DNA of 30,146 nucleotides from an uncultured Aquincola sp. (GCA_937883885.1 CAKZXL010000826.1:1-30146), one strand, 5' to 3'; numbered from the stretch's first letter, positions 1 to 7,720 are shown. Notes: generated from the letters alone by a model not told the origin. A program made the numbers and translations.

Positions 1-65
1 GAGGAGCGCAGCGGCGAGGTCGGCGCGCGCAGCGCGCTTCGTGAACTGACCCGCGGTGGTTGTTC

Positions 66-95
66 GAGCGCAGTGAGCGCAGCGAACGTAGCGAG
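66..95. repeat. Three imperfect tandem copies of a 9-bp unit
   Basis: GAGCGCAGT, GAGCGCAGC and GAACGTAGC follow one another without gaps and are followed by a further GAG. Related GAGCGCAGC/GGCGAG strings occur at 4-18. The unit does not lie in a recognisable gene. It may be a short slippage-generated microsatellite or the remnant of an intergenic repeat family. Confidence 0.6.
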
Positions 96-183
96 TTCCG
101 CCGCGCGACCTCGGCGCGAGCACCGCAGTGGAGTCGGCCCGCAGGGCTGACCGCCCCAGCATGAGCCCCGCCGCCCCCCGCCC

Positions 184-255
184 ACCGCACGGCGGTCGAA
201 CAAGAACAGCATATGCAGCACACGCACAACCGCACGGCGGCCGAACAAAACAGCA
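184..255. repeat. Pair of 27-28 bp direct repeats
   Basis: Copies lie at 184-211 and 229-255, starting 45 bp apart. Both begin ACCGCACGGCGG and end AACAGCA. They differ by one substitution (T196 versus C241) and one inserted base. A partial third match, CCGCACAGCGG, lies near 286-296. Two copies with a 17-bp spacer do not make a CRISPR array. They may be binding sites or a small duplication. Confidence 0.7.
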
Positions 256-357
256 CAGACAACCCCACCAAGCAGCACACCCATTCCGCACAGCGGTGCC
301 CCCAGGGAAACACCGCCTTGCCCCGCAGCCCCCTGGTGACTACAAACCATCGATCCC

Positions 358-396
358 CGAAACGAAGCTAAACGAAGCGGTTTCGCGCGGGTTTCG
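358..396. promoter_or_regulatory. Candidate operator: CGAAAC / GTTTCG array
   Basis: CGAAAC (358-363) is matched by inverted copies GTTTCG at 380-385 and 391-396. The nonamer AAACGAAGC is directly repeated at 360-368 and 370-378, exactly one helical turn apart. The array ends 34 bases before the hydrolase start codon, where a regulator would bind. IclR-family proteins often bind inverted repeats, and an IclR gene lies two genes downstream, so autoregulation is a reasonable inference but is not shown. Confidence 0.4.
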
Positions 397-430
397 AAAG
401 CAGTAGTAACAACAACGAACGGAGACGAAG

Positions 431-1960
431 ATGCCCAGCGATGTTTCCAAGCCAGGCAGGCTCACCCTTGCCGCGGCGGCCGCCACCGTGGCCGTCGGGC
501 TCAGCAGCCCGGCGGCGCAGGCCGCCACCCCCGTGCCAACGGCCACCGGGCCTCTGCCCACCACGGCGCAATCGCACCCCTTCGGCGGCGCCGCCTACAC
601 CCTGCGTGCGCAGGACCTGGCCAAGCTGGGCTACGTGGAGGAGGAGTACCTGCTCAGCGGCCAGGCCAACGTGTATGAGTGGCCCGCGCCCGGCCCGGCC
701 GTGGTGCGCACCGCCGATGCGCCCTACACCACCCGCGTGCTGGTGCGCCGGCCGATCAACCCGAAGAAGTTCAGCGGCAACGTCATCGTGGAGCCGCTCA
801 ACCCCAGCAACCTGTTCGACCTGAACATCGGCTGGGGCCTGTCGGGCGAGCACTTCGTGCGCAATGGCGACGTGTGGGTGGGCGTCACCGTCAAGCCGGT
901 GTCGGTGGTGGCGCTGAAGAACTTCGACCCCGTGCGCTACGGGCCGCTGAACTTCGCCAACCCGCTGCCGCTGGACGACCCGCGCAACTGCGCCACGGTG
1001 CCGGCCGATTCGTCGCGCAGCACCGAGAACGGCCTGGCCTGGGACATCATCAGCCAGACTGGCGCCTGGATGAAGAGCCAGGACCCGCGCAACCCGCTGC
1101 GGGCGGCGGCCGGCTTCAATGTGCAGCAGCTGATCGGCTTCGGCTACTCACAGACCGGCGGCTACTTCTACAACTACATCAACGGCATCCACCCGCTGGA
1201 AACCGCGCGCAATGGCGGCCGGCCGCTGTACGACGCCTACATCGTGGCCGTGGCCGGTGGCGCCTTCGCCGGGCTGTACCCCATCAACCAGTGCAAGCCG
1301 GCGCCCCTGGTGCCCGACCCTCGACGGCAGTTCAGCAACGTGGGCGTGCCCATCATCCACATCATGTCGCAGTCGGACTACCTCACCGGCATCGCCTCGC
1401 GCCGGCCCGACAGCGATGCGCCGGCCGACCGCTTCCGCCACTACGAGATGGCCGGCATGGCCCACGCCACGCCCGACGAGCTGTACAGCGCCGCCAAGCC
1501 GGAAGACATCGTCAAGGCCGGCCGCAGCGTGCCGCCGATGTCGTGCAACGAAGGGCCGCGCAGCCGCTTCCCCTCGAGCATCCACTTCAATGCCGCATTC
1601 CAGAACATGGACCTGTGGCTGCGCCGCGGCCTGCCGCCGCCCAGGGCCGAGCCCATCAACGTGGTGGACGGCAAGCCGGTGCTGGACGTGTTCGGCAACG
1701 TCACCGGCGGCGTGCGCAGCCCGCTGGTGGACGTGCCCACCAGCACCTGGAACGGCACCTCCACCGGTGCCAGCTTCTGCTTCATCGCAGGCCATGAGAT
1801 CCCGTTCGACGATGCGCGGCTGAACCAGCTCTACACCAGCCACGGCGACTACGTGACCAAGGTCAAGGACAGCGTGAACCGCCTGGTGCGCGACCGCTTC
1901 CTCACACCGGCCGAAGGCCTGAAGCTGCAGCGCGAAGCCGCGCAATCGCAGATTCCCTGA
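431..1960 (+). CDS. Secreted alpha/beta hydrolase (Abhydrolase_10-like)
   Basis: A 509-residue putative esterase/lactonase of the family annotated as 'alpha/beta hydrolase domain-containing protein'. The start ATG is preceded by GGAG (421-424). Residues 1-32 form a signal peptide ending SSPAAQA-A, so the enzyme should be exported. The nucleophile elbow is GFGYSQTGG with Ser240. The likely acid and base are Asp316 in SQSDYLTG and His345 in GMAHATPDE. Four cysteines (187, 288, 372, 450) could form disulfides, which fits a periplasmic or secreted protein. The substrate cannot be read from sequence. It heads a three-gene cluster with a PEP-CTERM protein (37-nt gap) and an IclR regulator, so regulated use of an ester or aromatic-acid derivative is possible. 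The fold and catalytic residues are firm, the substrate unknown. Confidence 0.85.
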   Translation: MPSDVSKPGRLTLAAAAATVAVGLSSPAAQAATPVPTATGPLPTTAQSHPFGGAAYTLRAQDLAKLGYVEEEYLLSGQANVYEWPAPGPAVVRTADAPYTTRVLVRRPINPKKFSGNVIVEPLNPSNLFDLNIGWGLSGEHFVRNGDVWVGVTVKPVSVVALKNFDPVRYGPLNFANPLPLDDPRNCATVPADSSRSTENGLAWDIISQTGAWMKSQDPRNPLRAAAGFNVQQLIGFGYSQTGGYFYNYINGIHPLETARNGGRPLYDAYIVAVAGGAFAGLYPINQCKPAPLVPDPRRQFSNVGVPIIHIMSQSDYLTGIASRRPDSDAPADRFRHYEMAGMAHATPDELYSAAKPEDIVKAGRSVPPMSCNEGPRSRFPSSIHFNAAFQNMDLWLRRGLPPPRAEPINVVDGKPVLDVFGNVTGGVRSPLVDVPTSTWNGTSTGASFCFIAGHEIPFDDARLNQLYTSHGDYVTKVKDSVNRLVRDRFLTPAEGLKLQREAAQSQIP

Positions 1961-1997
1961 TTGCCGCACCCGACAACCGCCAAGAGGAGAACCAAAG

Positions 1998-2576
1998 ATG
2001 TCTAGACAACCCACACTGCGCCGCGCCGCGGCGGCTGCCGCGGTGGCCGCCTTCGCCCTGGGCGCCGCCACCGGTGCGCAGGCCATGGACCTGTCGGTGA
2101 ACTGGGGCAACCACGGCCCGGCCCGCCTGGCCCAGGCCAACCCGGGGCCGGAAGGGGCCTTCTTCACCGACGCATATGCCTTCAGCCTGGGCGCCGGCAG
2201 CTGGAACATCGCCAGCACCGTGGTGGCCAACGAGTTGATGCTGGGCGGCAATGCCGTGTACGCCATCATCGGCGGCGTCTACGGCCTCTATGCCGACCCC
2301 GACGGCACGCCCGAAAGCGGCGACGAGTCGCTGATCGGCACCGACAGCGCCTTCAACGGCACCACCGGCGAGCTGTCGATGCAGGCCACCGTGGGCCAGG
2401 GCCGCTACTACTACCTGGTCACCGGCCTGGCGGCGGGCTCGGCCGGCGGCGCCTACCAGCTCAGCTCGGCCGTGGCCGCGGTGCCCGAACCCGCTTCGGC
2501 CGCGTTGCTGCTGGCCGGAGCGGCAGTGGTCGGCGGCATCGCGCGCCGGCGCACACGCGGGCGCCGGCAGGCGTGA
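1998..2576 (+). CDS. PEP-CTERM sorting domain protein
   Basis: A 192-residue exported protein. The start is set by AGGAGA (1984-1989), 8 nt before ATG. Residues 1-29 are a signal peptide ending GAQA. The mature part resembles the FxDxF group of PEP-CTERM proteins (FFTDAYAFSLG at 55-65, YYYLVTGLAAGSAGG at 137-151). The C-terminus has the full sorting signal: VPEP at 162-165, a hydrophobic stretch 167-181, then the basic cluster ARRRTRGRR. By family knowledge such proteins are processed by an exosortase and often join exopolysaccharide or the cell surface. No exosortase is present in the window. Its stop overlaps the start of the downstream IclR gene, an unusual pairing. The role of the mature domain is unknown. 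Confidence 0.88.
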   Translation: MSRQPTLRRAAAAAAVAAFALGAATGAQAMDLSVNWGNHGPARLAQANPGPEGAFFTDAYAFSLGAGSWNIASTVVANELMLGGNAVYAIIGGVYGLYADPDGTPESGDESLIGTDSAFNGTTGELSMQATVGQGRYYYLVTGLAAGSAGGAYQLSSAVAAVPEPASAALLLAGAAVVGGIARRRTRGRRQA

Positions 2577-3373
2577 ACGCCCGGCTGCCGGCCGGGTGGG
2601 ACGACGGCGCGCCGCGCGACCGGCGCTTCGTCACCGCGCTGGCTCGCGGGCTGGAGGTGCTGCGCTGCTTCGGCCCCGACGACCAATGGCTGGGCCACCG
2701 CGAGATCGCGCGGCGCACCGGCCTGCCGCCGTCCACCGTCAGCCGCCTGGCCTACACGCTGAAGATGCTGGGCTGCCTGAAGGCCGGCCCGGCCATCGGC
2801 CAGTACGGGCTGGACGCGGGCGTCATCGCGCTCGGCTTCAGCATGCTGGGCCGCTACGACATCGCCCGCATCGCGCGGCCCACCATGCAGGCGCTGGCAG
2901 ACGAGGCCGGCGTGCAGGTGGCGCTGTGCGTGCGCCACGGGCTGGAAGCGGTGTACGTGGGCCACTGCAGCGCGCTGCAGGCGCGCTCGGTGCTGGGGCT
3001 GGACGTGGGCGCCCGGCTGCCGCTGGCACCCACCGCCGCCGGCCGTGCGCTGCTGGCCGCGCTGGAGCCGGCCGAGCAGCAGCGGGTGCTGCAGCAACTG
3101 CAGCAGGCACAGCGGCCGGAGGAAGAACTGCAGGGGCTCCGGCAGGCGCTGCAGGCTTATGCGGCCGAAGGCTTCACACGATCGAACGAGGCGTGGGAAA
3201 GCGGCGTCAGCGCCGTGGCGGTGCCGCTGCAGCTGGGCGCTGGCCTGGCGCCGCTGGCCTTGAGCTGCGGCACCGCCAGCAGCACGCTCGATGCGCCGGC
3301 CATGGCCTTGCTCGGCCAGCGGCTGCGCGCCGCGGCCGACGAAGTGCGCCATGCGGTGCAGCGCGGCGGCTGA
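2573..3373 (+). CDS. IclR family transcriptional regulator
   Basis: 266 residues, close to the usual family length of 250-280. It starts with GTG at 2573, whose GTGA overlaps the TGA of the PEP-CTERM gene, so it is probably translationally coupled. An N-terminal winged helix-turn-helix covers residues ~18-80 (FVTALARGLEVLRCF, then HREIARRTGLPPSTVSRLAYTL as the recognition region). The IclR effector-binding domain covers ~85-260 (VGARLPLAPTAAGRALLAAL is the typical central motif). IclR proteins usually control catabolic or hydrolase genes and themselves. The obvious targets are the hydrolase gene at 431 and its own operon, through the array at 358-396. The family is certain, the effector unknown. 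Confidence 0.9.
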   Translation: MNARLPAGWDDGAPRDRRFVTALARGLEVLRCFGPDDQWLGHREIARRTGLPPSTVSRLAYTLKMLGCLKAGPAIGQYGLDAGVIALGFSMLGRYDIARIARPTMQALADEAGVQVALCVRHGLEAVYVGHCSALQARSVLGLDVGARLPLAPTAAGRALLAALEPAEQQRVLQQLQQAQRPEEELQGLRQALQAYAAEGFTRSNEAWESGVSAVAVPLQLGAGLAPLALSCGTASSTLDAPAMALLGQRLRAAADEVRHAVQRGG

Positions 3374-3382
3374 AGCCGCCGC
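3363..3382. terminator. Hairpin between convergent genes
   Basis: GCGGCGGC (3363-3370), loop TGAA, and GCCGCCGC (3375-3382) form a perfect 8-bp GC stem. It includes the IclR stop codon and lies 9 bases before the end of the convergent outer-membrane gene. There is no T-run, so intrinsic termination is uncertain. It could serve both strands. Confidence 0.4.
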
Positions 3383-3391
3383 CCGCCGCCC

Positions 3392-4045
3392 TCAGAACCG
3401 GTAGATCACGCTCACGCCGATCTGCGGAATGCCGCGCAGGCGCTCCACGTCGTCGCGGATGTCGTCCAGCTCACGGTCCACATCGGCCTGCGAGACGGTG
3501 TTGCTGAGCAGCGGCCCGCTCACCTGCCCGGTGACCTTGGGCTTGCCGAAGGCCAGGCCCAGGTCGACCATCACCCCCCAGCCGCCCACGGCCTGCGGCG
3601 GCTTGCCGAAGCCGATGCCCAGGTAGGGCATCACCGTCGGGTACTTCACCCGCACGTTCAGCTGGTCGTCGGGGCCGGCCACGTAGGTGCGGTCGCCGAT
3701 GGTGATGGTGGTGCCGTCGGCGCGGCCGGTCAGGCGCGCCTTGGCCTCGTTGACCGTCAGGCCGGCCGTGAGCCGGAAATTGCGGTGCACGTACCAGTCG
3801 CCGAAAAAGGCGAGTCGGTCGATCTGCACGCGGCCGTCGTAGTCCACGCCGGACTTGGAGCGGTCCCAGTCCAGCCGGCCCAGCGTGCTCACATCGGCAC
3901 GCAGGGTGAAGCGGTCGTCCACGGGGTGGGCATAACCCAGCGTCAGGCCGGGCAGGCCAGCGCCGAGGTACAGGTCGCCAGCATGGGCAGCGGTGGCGCC
4001 GCCCAGGGTCAGTGCGGCAAAGGTGGTGGCCAGCAAGGGCTTCAA
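3392..4045 (-). CDS. Small outer-membrane beta-barrel protein
   Basis: I place the start at a TTG (4045), which gives 217 residues. It is preceded at 6-nt spacing by GGAAAGG (4052-4058) and puts a clean signal peptide first (KPLLATTFAALTLGGATAAHA-GD). An upstream ATG at 4090 in the same frame would add 15 residues ending RHA and spoil the signal peptide. The mature part alternates polar and hydrophobic residues in short strands with Gly/aromatic turns (LYLGAGLPGLTLGY, LAFFGDWYV, PYLGIGFG). It ends in VIYRF, the terminal Phe expected of Bam-inserted barrels. A short helical stretch (SQADVDRELDDIRDDVERLRG) lies before the last strand. Similar proteins are annotated as OmpW- or CarO-like, but I cannot assign a substrate. 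It is divergent from the TonB receptor. Confidence 0.75.
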   Translation of the reverse strand: MKPLLATTFAALTLGGATAAHAGDLYLGAGLPGLTLGYAHPVDDRFTLRADVSTLGRLDWDRSKSGVDYDGRVQIDRLAFFGDWYVHRNFRLTAGLTVNEAKARLTGRADGTTITIGDRTYVAGPDDQLNVRVKYPTVMPYLGIGFGKPPQAVGGWGVMVDLGLAFGKPKVTGQVSGPLLSNTVSQADVDRELDDIRDDVERLRGIPQIGVSVIYRF

Positions 4046-4125
4046 GGCATGCCTTTCCAGCGGGCAACCGCGCCCGCGCACGCAGCGCATGGCAATCGCC
4101 GTACCGGCGCCACACCCGGCGCAGC

Positions 4126-4146
4126 AAACAAGAGTGATTCTTGTTT
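4126..4146. promoter_or_regulatory. Palindromic candidate operator upstream of the TonB receptor
   Basis: AAACAAGA (4126-4133) and TCTTGTTT (4139-4146) are perfect 8-bp inverted arms around GTGAT. The site lies just upstream of a -10-like TAGAAT (4152-4157), covering the expected -35 position. It sits between the divergent outer-membrane genes, so it could control both. Part of it (AGTGATTCTT) recalls betaproteobacterial Fur-box variants, but the match is weak and another metalloregulator is as likely. Confidence 0.45.
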
Positions 4147-4164
4147 ACCCCTAGAATGGAAGCT

Positions 4165-4228
4165 GTAAGGGCTCAGCCAACCGCCACGGTCCAGCCGGTG
4201 GCCCTGACGGTTTCTCCAAAGCTCTTAC
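4165..4228 (+). promoter_or_regulatory. Foldable 5' leader of the TonB receptor mRNA
   Basis: GTAAGGGCT (4165-4173) can pair with AGCTCTTAC (4220-4228): nine pairs including one G-U. Inside it AACCG (4179-4183) pairs with CGGTT (4208-4212), and CCAC (4184-4187) with GTGG (4198-4201), giving nested helices. If TAGAAT at 4152-4157 is the -10 box, transcription would start at about 4164-4165, the base of the outer helix. The only SD-like bases before the ATG at 4239 are ACGGA (4227-4231), partly inside the helix. It does not match the cobalamin riboswitch consensus. Confidence 0.35.
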
Positions 4229-4238
4229 GGACTTCTTC

Positions 4239-6347
4239 ATGCACCTGCGCCCCCATGCGCTGGCCACGGCCTGCGCCTGCGTCTTTTTGTCCCAGCCCCT
4301 GCTGGCCCAGACCGAATCCGCCGCCACCGGCGGCGCCGAGAAGGTGGTGGTCACCGCCACCCGCGGCGCCAAGGCCGTGGAAAAGATTCCCGGCGCGGTG
4401 AGCATCATCAACCGCCAGGACATCGAGACCCAGGGCCTGGTGAGCGAAGACCCGAGCGCGTTGCTGACGCTGCAGATCCCGGGCTATGCGCCCGCGCGCC
4501 AGAAGCTCACCAACTTCGGCGAAGGCCTGCGCGGGCGCAATGCGCTGCTGCTGCTGGACGGCATTCCGCAGACCAACCCGCTGCGCCTGGGCGGGCGTGA
4601 GGGCTACTTCGCCGACCCGATGATCGTCTCGCGCATCGAGGTGGTGTCGGGCGCCTCGGCCGCGCAGGGTCTGGGTGCCACCGGCGGCATCATCAACACC
4701 ATCACCCGCACGCCCACCGAAGAAGGCACGCACCACACGGTGGAGCTGAAGTACGGCAGCCAGTTCCATGGCGACAGCGCCAGCTGGAAGACCGGCTACA
4801 TGCTGGAGCACAAGAGCAGCTACGACCTGATCGCCTACCTGGGCGCGCGCAACCAGGACATCGGCGTGGACGGTGCCGGCCGGCCGCTGGCCACCGAATC
4901 GCTGCACCGCGCAGCCGACGTGTTCGTCAAGCTGGGCAAGGACTTCGGGCCGCAGCGGCTGCAGGTGATGCTCAACCGGTATCAGGCCGACGGCTTCGAC
5001 GACCGGGTGGACGTGGCGGGCAACCGCGCCACCGGCCTGCCCACCACCTCGCAACGCGGCACGCTGCCGTACGACGCGCCGCGCAACGAGGTGCGATCGG
5101 CCAGCCTGGAATGGACGCACAACGAGCTGGCCCAGGGCACGGCGACGGTGCAGCTGTTCAAGCAGAACTTCTCGGCCCGCTACAGCGGCGGCGTGATCGC
5201 CACCTTCCAGGACGCGGCCATTGCGCCGGTGGGCACCTTGGTCGATCAAAGCGAGATCGAGGCCGACAAATGGGGCCTGCGCGCCAGCTGGGTGCGGCCC
5301 GATCTGTTCACCCGCGGGCTGGAGCTGACGCTGGGCGCCGATTACCTGGACGACGAATCGCAGCAGCGGCTGACGCAGACCGGCCGCGTGTGGGTGCCGC
5401 CCATGACCTACCGCAGCCTGGCGCCCTTCGCGCAGCTGGAGTACGAAGTGGGCCCGCTGACGCTGCGCGGCGGCCTGCGCGACGAGCACAGCCGGCTGAA
5501 GGTGGACGACTACAACACCCTCGCCTACTACGGCAGCCGTGCGGTGCAGGGCGGCGAGCGCAGCGCCAGCAAGCTGGTCAAGAACCTTGGCGCGGTCTGG
5601 CGCTTCGGCAACACCGGCTGGTCCACCTTCGCCGCGTACAGCGAAGGCTTCGGCTCGCCCGACGTTGGCCTGATCCTGCGCGCCGTCAACAGCAGCGGCC
5701 GCTCGGTCAACAACCTGGTGGACCTGCAACCCATCCTGATCGACAACCGCGAGGTGGGCGTCACCTGGCGCGGCCAGCGCAGCAGCCTGTCGGCCTCGGT
5801 CTACCGCTCGCACTCCGACCTGGGCAGCCAGCTGGTGGTCAGCAACGGCATCGGCTCGGTGCAGCGGGTGCCCATCACCGTGCGCGGCTTCGAGGTGACG
5901 GGTGAATGGCGGCCGCTGCCGGACTGGCAGTTCAACGGCAGCTATGCCATCACCCGTGGCCGCACGGCCAGCGCCGCGGGCGGCAGCCTCGACCTGGACC
6001 TGGGCGCCCGTTCGCAAGGGCCCGACAAGCTGGTGCTGGGCGCACTGTGGCGGCCGGCGCCGGGCTGGCGGGCCAACTGGACGCAGTCGGTCTATCGCTC
6101 GCGCGATGCCAACGAAGGCAAGTTCTCGGGCCGCACCGCACTGGCCGAACATTTCCAGGGCTACACCGTGGCCGACGTGTCGCTGGCCTGGGATTCGCCG
6201 TGGGGCCAGCTGGGCGCGGGCATCGAGAACCTGTTCGACCGCCGCTACATCACCTACTACGGCCAGGCCAACTACTCGGGCACTGCCGAGGACTACTACG
6301 CCGGCCGCGGCCGCACGCTGACGCTGAGCTGGCGTCGCACCTTCTGA
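4239..6347 (+). CDS. TonB-dependent outer-membrane receptor
   Basis: A 702-residue active-transport receptor. This ATG is the only start codon after the in-frame TAG at 4152. Residues 1-23 form a signal peptide ending LLAQ. The TonB box is EKVVVTA (34-40). The plug domain covers ~44-160, with GLRGRNALLLLDGIPQ, RIEVVSGASAAQGLGATGGIINTITR and other standard plug motifs. The 22-strand barrel follows, with the usual closing region (IENLFDRRYITYYGQANY) and terminal LSWRRTF. Length fits siderophore receptors (650-750). The next gene, 2 nt away, is a PepSY membrane protein of the type often found beside ferric-siderophore receptors, so iron-siderophore uptake is the best guess. The ligand is not identifiable. 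Upstream control may involve the palindrome and leader listed separately. Confidence 0.92.
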   Translation: MHLRPHALATACACVFLSQPLLAQTESAATGGAEKVVVTATRGAKAVEKIPGAVSIINRQDIETQGLVSEDPSALLTLQIPGYAPARQKLTNFGEGLRGRNALLLLDGIPQTNPLRLGGREGYFADPMIVSRIEVVSGASAAQGLGATGGIINTITRTPTEEGTHHTVELKYGSQFHGDSASWKTGYMLEHKSSYDLIAYLGARNQDIGVDGAGRPLATESLHRAADVFVKLGKDFGPQRLQVMLNRYQADGFDDRVDVAGNRATGLPTTSQRGTLPYDAPRNEVRSASLEWTHNELAQGTATVQLFKQNFSARYSGGVIATFQDAAIAPVGTLVDQSEIEADKWGLRASWVRPDLFTRGLELTLGADYLDDESQQRLTQTGRVWVPPMTYRSLAPFAQLEYEVGPLTLRGGLRDEHSRLKVDDYNTLAYYGSRAVQGGERSASKLVKNLGAVWRFGNTGWSTFAAYSEGFGSPDVGLILRAVNSSGRSVNNLVDLQPILIDNREVGVTWRGQRSSLSASVYRSHSDLGSQLVVSNGIGSVQRVPITVRGFEVTGEWRPLPDWQFNGSYAITRGRTASAAGGSLDLDLGARSQGPDKLVLGALWRPAPGWRANWTQSVYRSRDANEGKFSGRTALAEHFQGYTVADVSLAWDSPWGQLGAGIENLFDRRYITYYGQANYSGTAEDYYAGRGRTLTLSWRRTF

Positions 6348-6349
6348 CC

Positions 6350-7720
6350 ATGGGCGGCCGATGGCGCAAGGCCCTGGCCTGGCTGCACCGCTGGGCCTCG
6401 CTGCTGGCTGCCGCCGTGCTGGTGGTGCTGGGCCTGAGCGGCAGCCTGCTGGTGTGGCAGGCCGAGGTGGATGCGGCGCTGAACCCGGCGTGGTTCAAGC
6501 CCCTGCCCGCCTGCACCGTGGCCGAGCCGGCGGGCCTGCCGGCCACCGACACGCCCGTGGCCCGCGTGCTGCAGGTGCTGCAGCGGCAGGCACCCGGGCG
6601 TGCGGCCAACATCGTGGTGGCGCCGCATGAGCGCGGCGCCGCCTGGCAGGTGTGGGAAAAGCGCGATGCCCAAGGCCTGCGCCGCGAGCACTTCATCGAC
6701 CTGGCCTGCGGCCAGTACCTGGGCGCGCGCGACCGCGGCCTGGTGCGCTGGGACGCGCAGCACCTGGTGCCCACGGTGTATGAGCTGCACCGCTACTTCT
6801 GGTCCGGCGAAGCCGGCGCCAACGTGGCGGGCACCGGCGGCCTGGTGCTGTTCGGCCTGGGGCTCAGCGGCCTGGTGCTGGCCTGGCCGCGGCAGGCCCT
6901 GCGCTGGAGCGCCTGGCGCCGCACCCTGGGCATCCAGTGGCAGGCCGCGCCCGCCCGCCGCTGGTACGACGTGCACCGGGCGGTGGGCTTCTGGCTGGCG
7001 CCGCTGTTGCTGCTGATCAGCCTCACCGGTGCGGCGCTGGTGTTCAACGACACGGCGCGCAGCTGGGTGGGCGCGGTGCTGCCGCTGCAAGTGCAGCCGC
7101 GCATGCAGCCGAAAGGCCCCGCCCAACCCGCGCCCGTGGCCGCAGCCGGCCACATCGACGCGCCCCGGCTGTCGCCCGACGAGATCGTCGGCTTGGCCAG
7201 CGCCCAGTTCCCCGACGCCCGCTGGAGCCGCCTGACCCTGCCCACCGGCCGCGGCCCGGCCGAAGTGCGGCTGCTGCAGCCCGGAGAGCCGCGGGCCGAC
7301 ACCGGCAACACCCGGGTGCGCATCGGCGCCGATGGGCAGGTGCTGCTGCGCTACGACCCCTTCGATGCGCCGGCCGGCAACGTGCTGCTGAACTGGCTGT
7401 TTCCGCTGCACACGGCCGAGGCCTTCGGCCTGGCCGCGCGTGTGCTGTGGAGCCTGTTCGGCCTGGTGCCCACGCTGCTGCTGGCTACAGGCCTGTGGCT
7501 GTGGTGGCGGCGCCGTAAGGCGCTGCGCCTGCAAAGGCCTGGCGCAGCCGCTCGCCCGCATAAGCCTGCGCCTCGCGCGCCTTCCGCAGCACGGCTGCCG
7601 CGCCAAAGAACTCGTGGGCCACGCCCTCGTATTCACGCCGCTGCACCGCATTGCCGGCGGCGCGCAGCGCGTCCTCCAGCTTGGCGCCGTCGCTGCGCAG
7701 CGGGTCCAGCCGGGCATTGA
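6350..7720 (+). CDS. PepSY-associated TM helix protein
   Basis: A 456-codon inner-membrane protein, starting 2 nt after the receptor stop and so probably coupled to it. Four hydrophobic segments lie at ~15-37, 160-180, 210-232 and 362-386. Between them are PepSY-type regions, and there are conserved-looking histidines at 13, 147, 209 and 354 (WLHRW, ELHRYF, DVHRAVGFW, FPLHTAEAFG). Relatives are thought to act in reduction or release of siderophore iron. Family members normally end soon after the last helix and its basic WWRRRK (385-390). Here the frame runs on for 66 more Arg/Pro/Ala-rich residues that are antisense to the downstream esterase gene. That tail looks like accidental read-through coding. 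The body is certain, the functional 3' end doubtful. Confidence 0.85.
   Translation: MGGRWRKALAWLHRWASLLAAAVLVVLGLSGSLLVWQAEVDAALNPAWFKPLPACTVAEPAGLPATDTPVARVLQVLQRQAPGRAANIVVAPHERGAAWQVWEKRDAQGLRREHFIDLACGQYLGARDRGLVRWDAQHLVPTVYELHRYFWSGEAGANVAGTGGLVLFGLGLSGLVLAWPRQALRWSAWRRTLGIQWQAAPARRWYDVHRAVGFWLAPLLLLISLTGAALVFNDTARSWVGAVLPLQVQPRMQPKGPAQPAPVAAAGHIDAPRLSPDEIVGLASAQFPDARWSRLTLPTGRGPAEVRLLQPGEPRADTGNTRVRIGADGQVLLRYDPFDAPAGNVLLNWLFPLHTAEAFGLAARVLWSLFGLVPTLLLATGLWLWWRRRKALRLQRPGAAARPHKPAPRAPSAARLPRQRTRGPRPRIHAAAPHCRRRAARPPAWRRRCAAGPAGH

Larger units (their letters stand above)
1..430. other. Non-coding repeat-bearing stretch upstream of the hydrolase gene
   Basis: I see no convincing gene in this stretch. 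A 92-codon frame at 128-406 has no Shine-Dalgarno site, no recognisable domain, and a Pro/His/Arg-rich composition expected from translated repeat DNA. The stretch holds three imperfect copies of a 9-bp unit (66-92), a pair of near-identical 27-28 bp direct repeats (184-211 and 229-255), and arms CGAGGTCG (15-22) and CGACCTCG (106-113) that could pair. Its last 75 bases carry the CGAAAC/GTTTCG array listed separately. The first ~120 bases could be the 3' flank of a gene outside the window. Confidence 0.6.

Noticed and set aside
184..255. CRISPR array
   Set aside because: Only two copies with a 17-bp spacer and no cas genes.
128..406. 92-codon frame in the first intergenic stretch
   Set aside because: No ribosome site, no domain, and it translates the direct repeats (PHGGRT twice).
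4140..4238. Cobalamin riboswitch before the TonB receptor
   Set aside because: The conserved B12 box and long multi-helix core are absent; the leader is only about 74 nt.
4173..6152. 659-codon open frame antisense to the TonB receptor
   Set aside because: Same reason: low-complexity Ala/Gln/Arg/His translation opposite a clear receptor gene.
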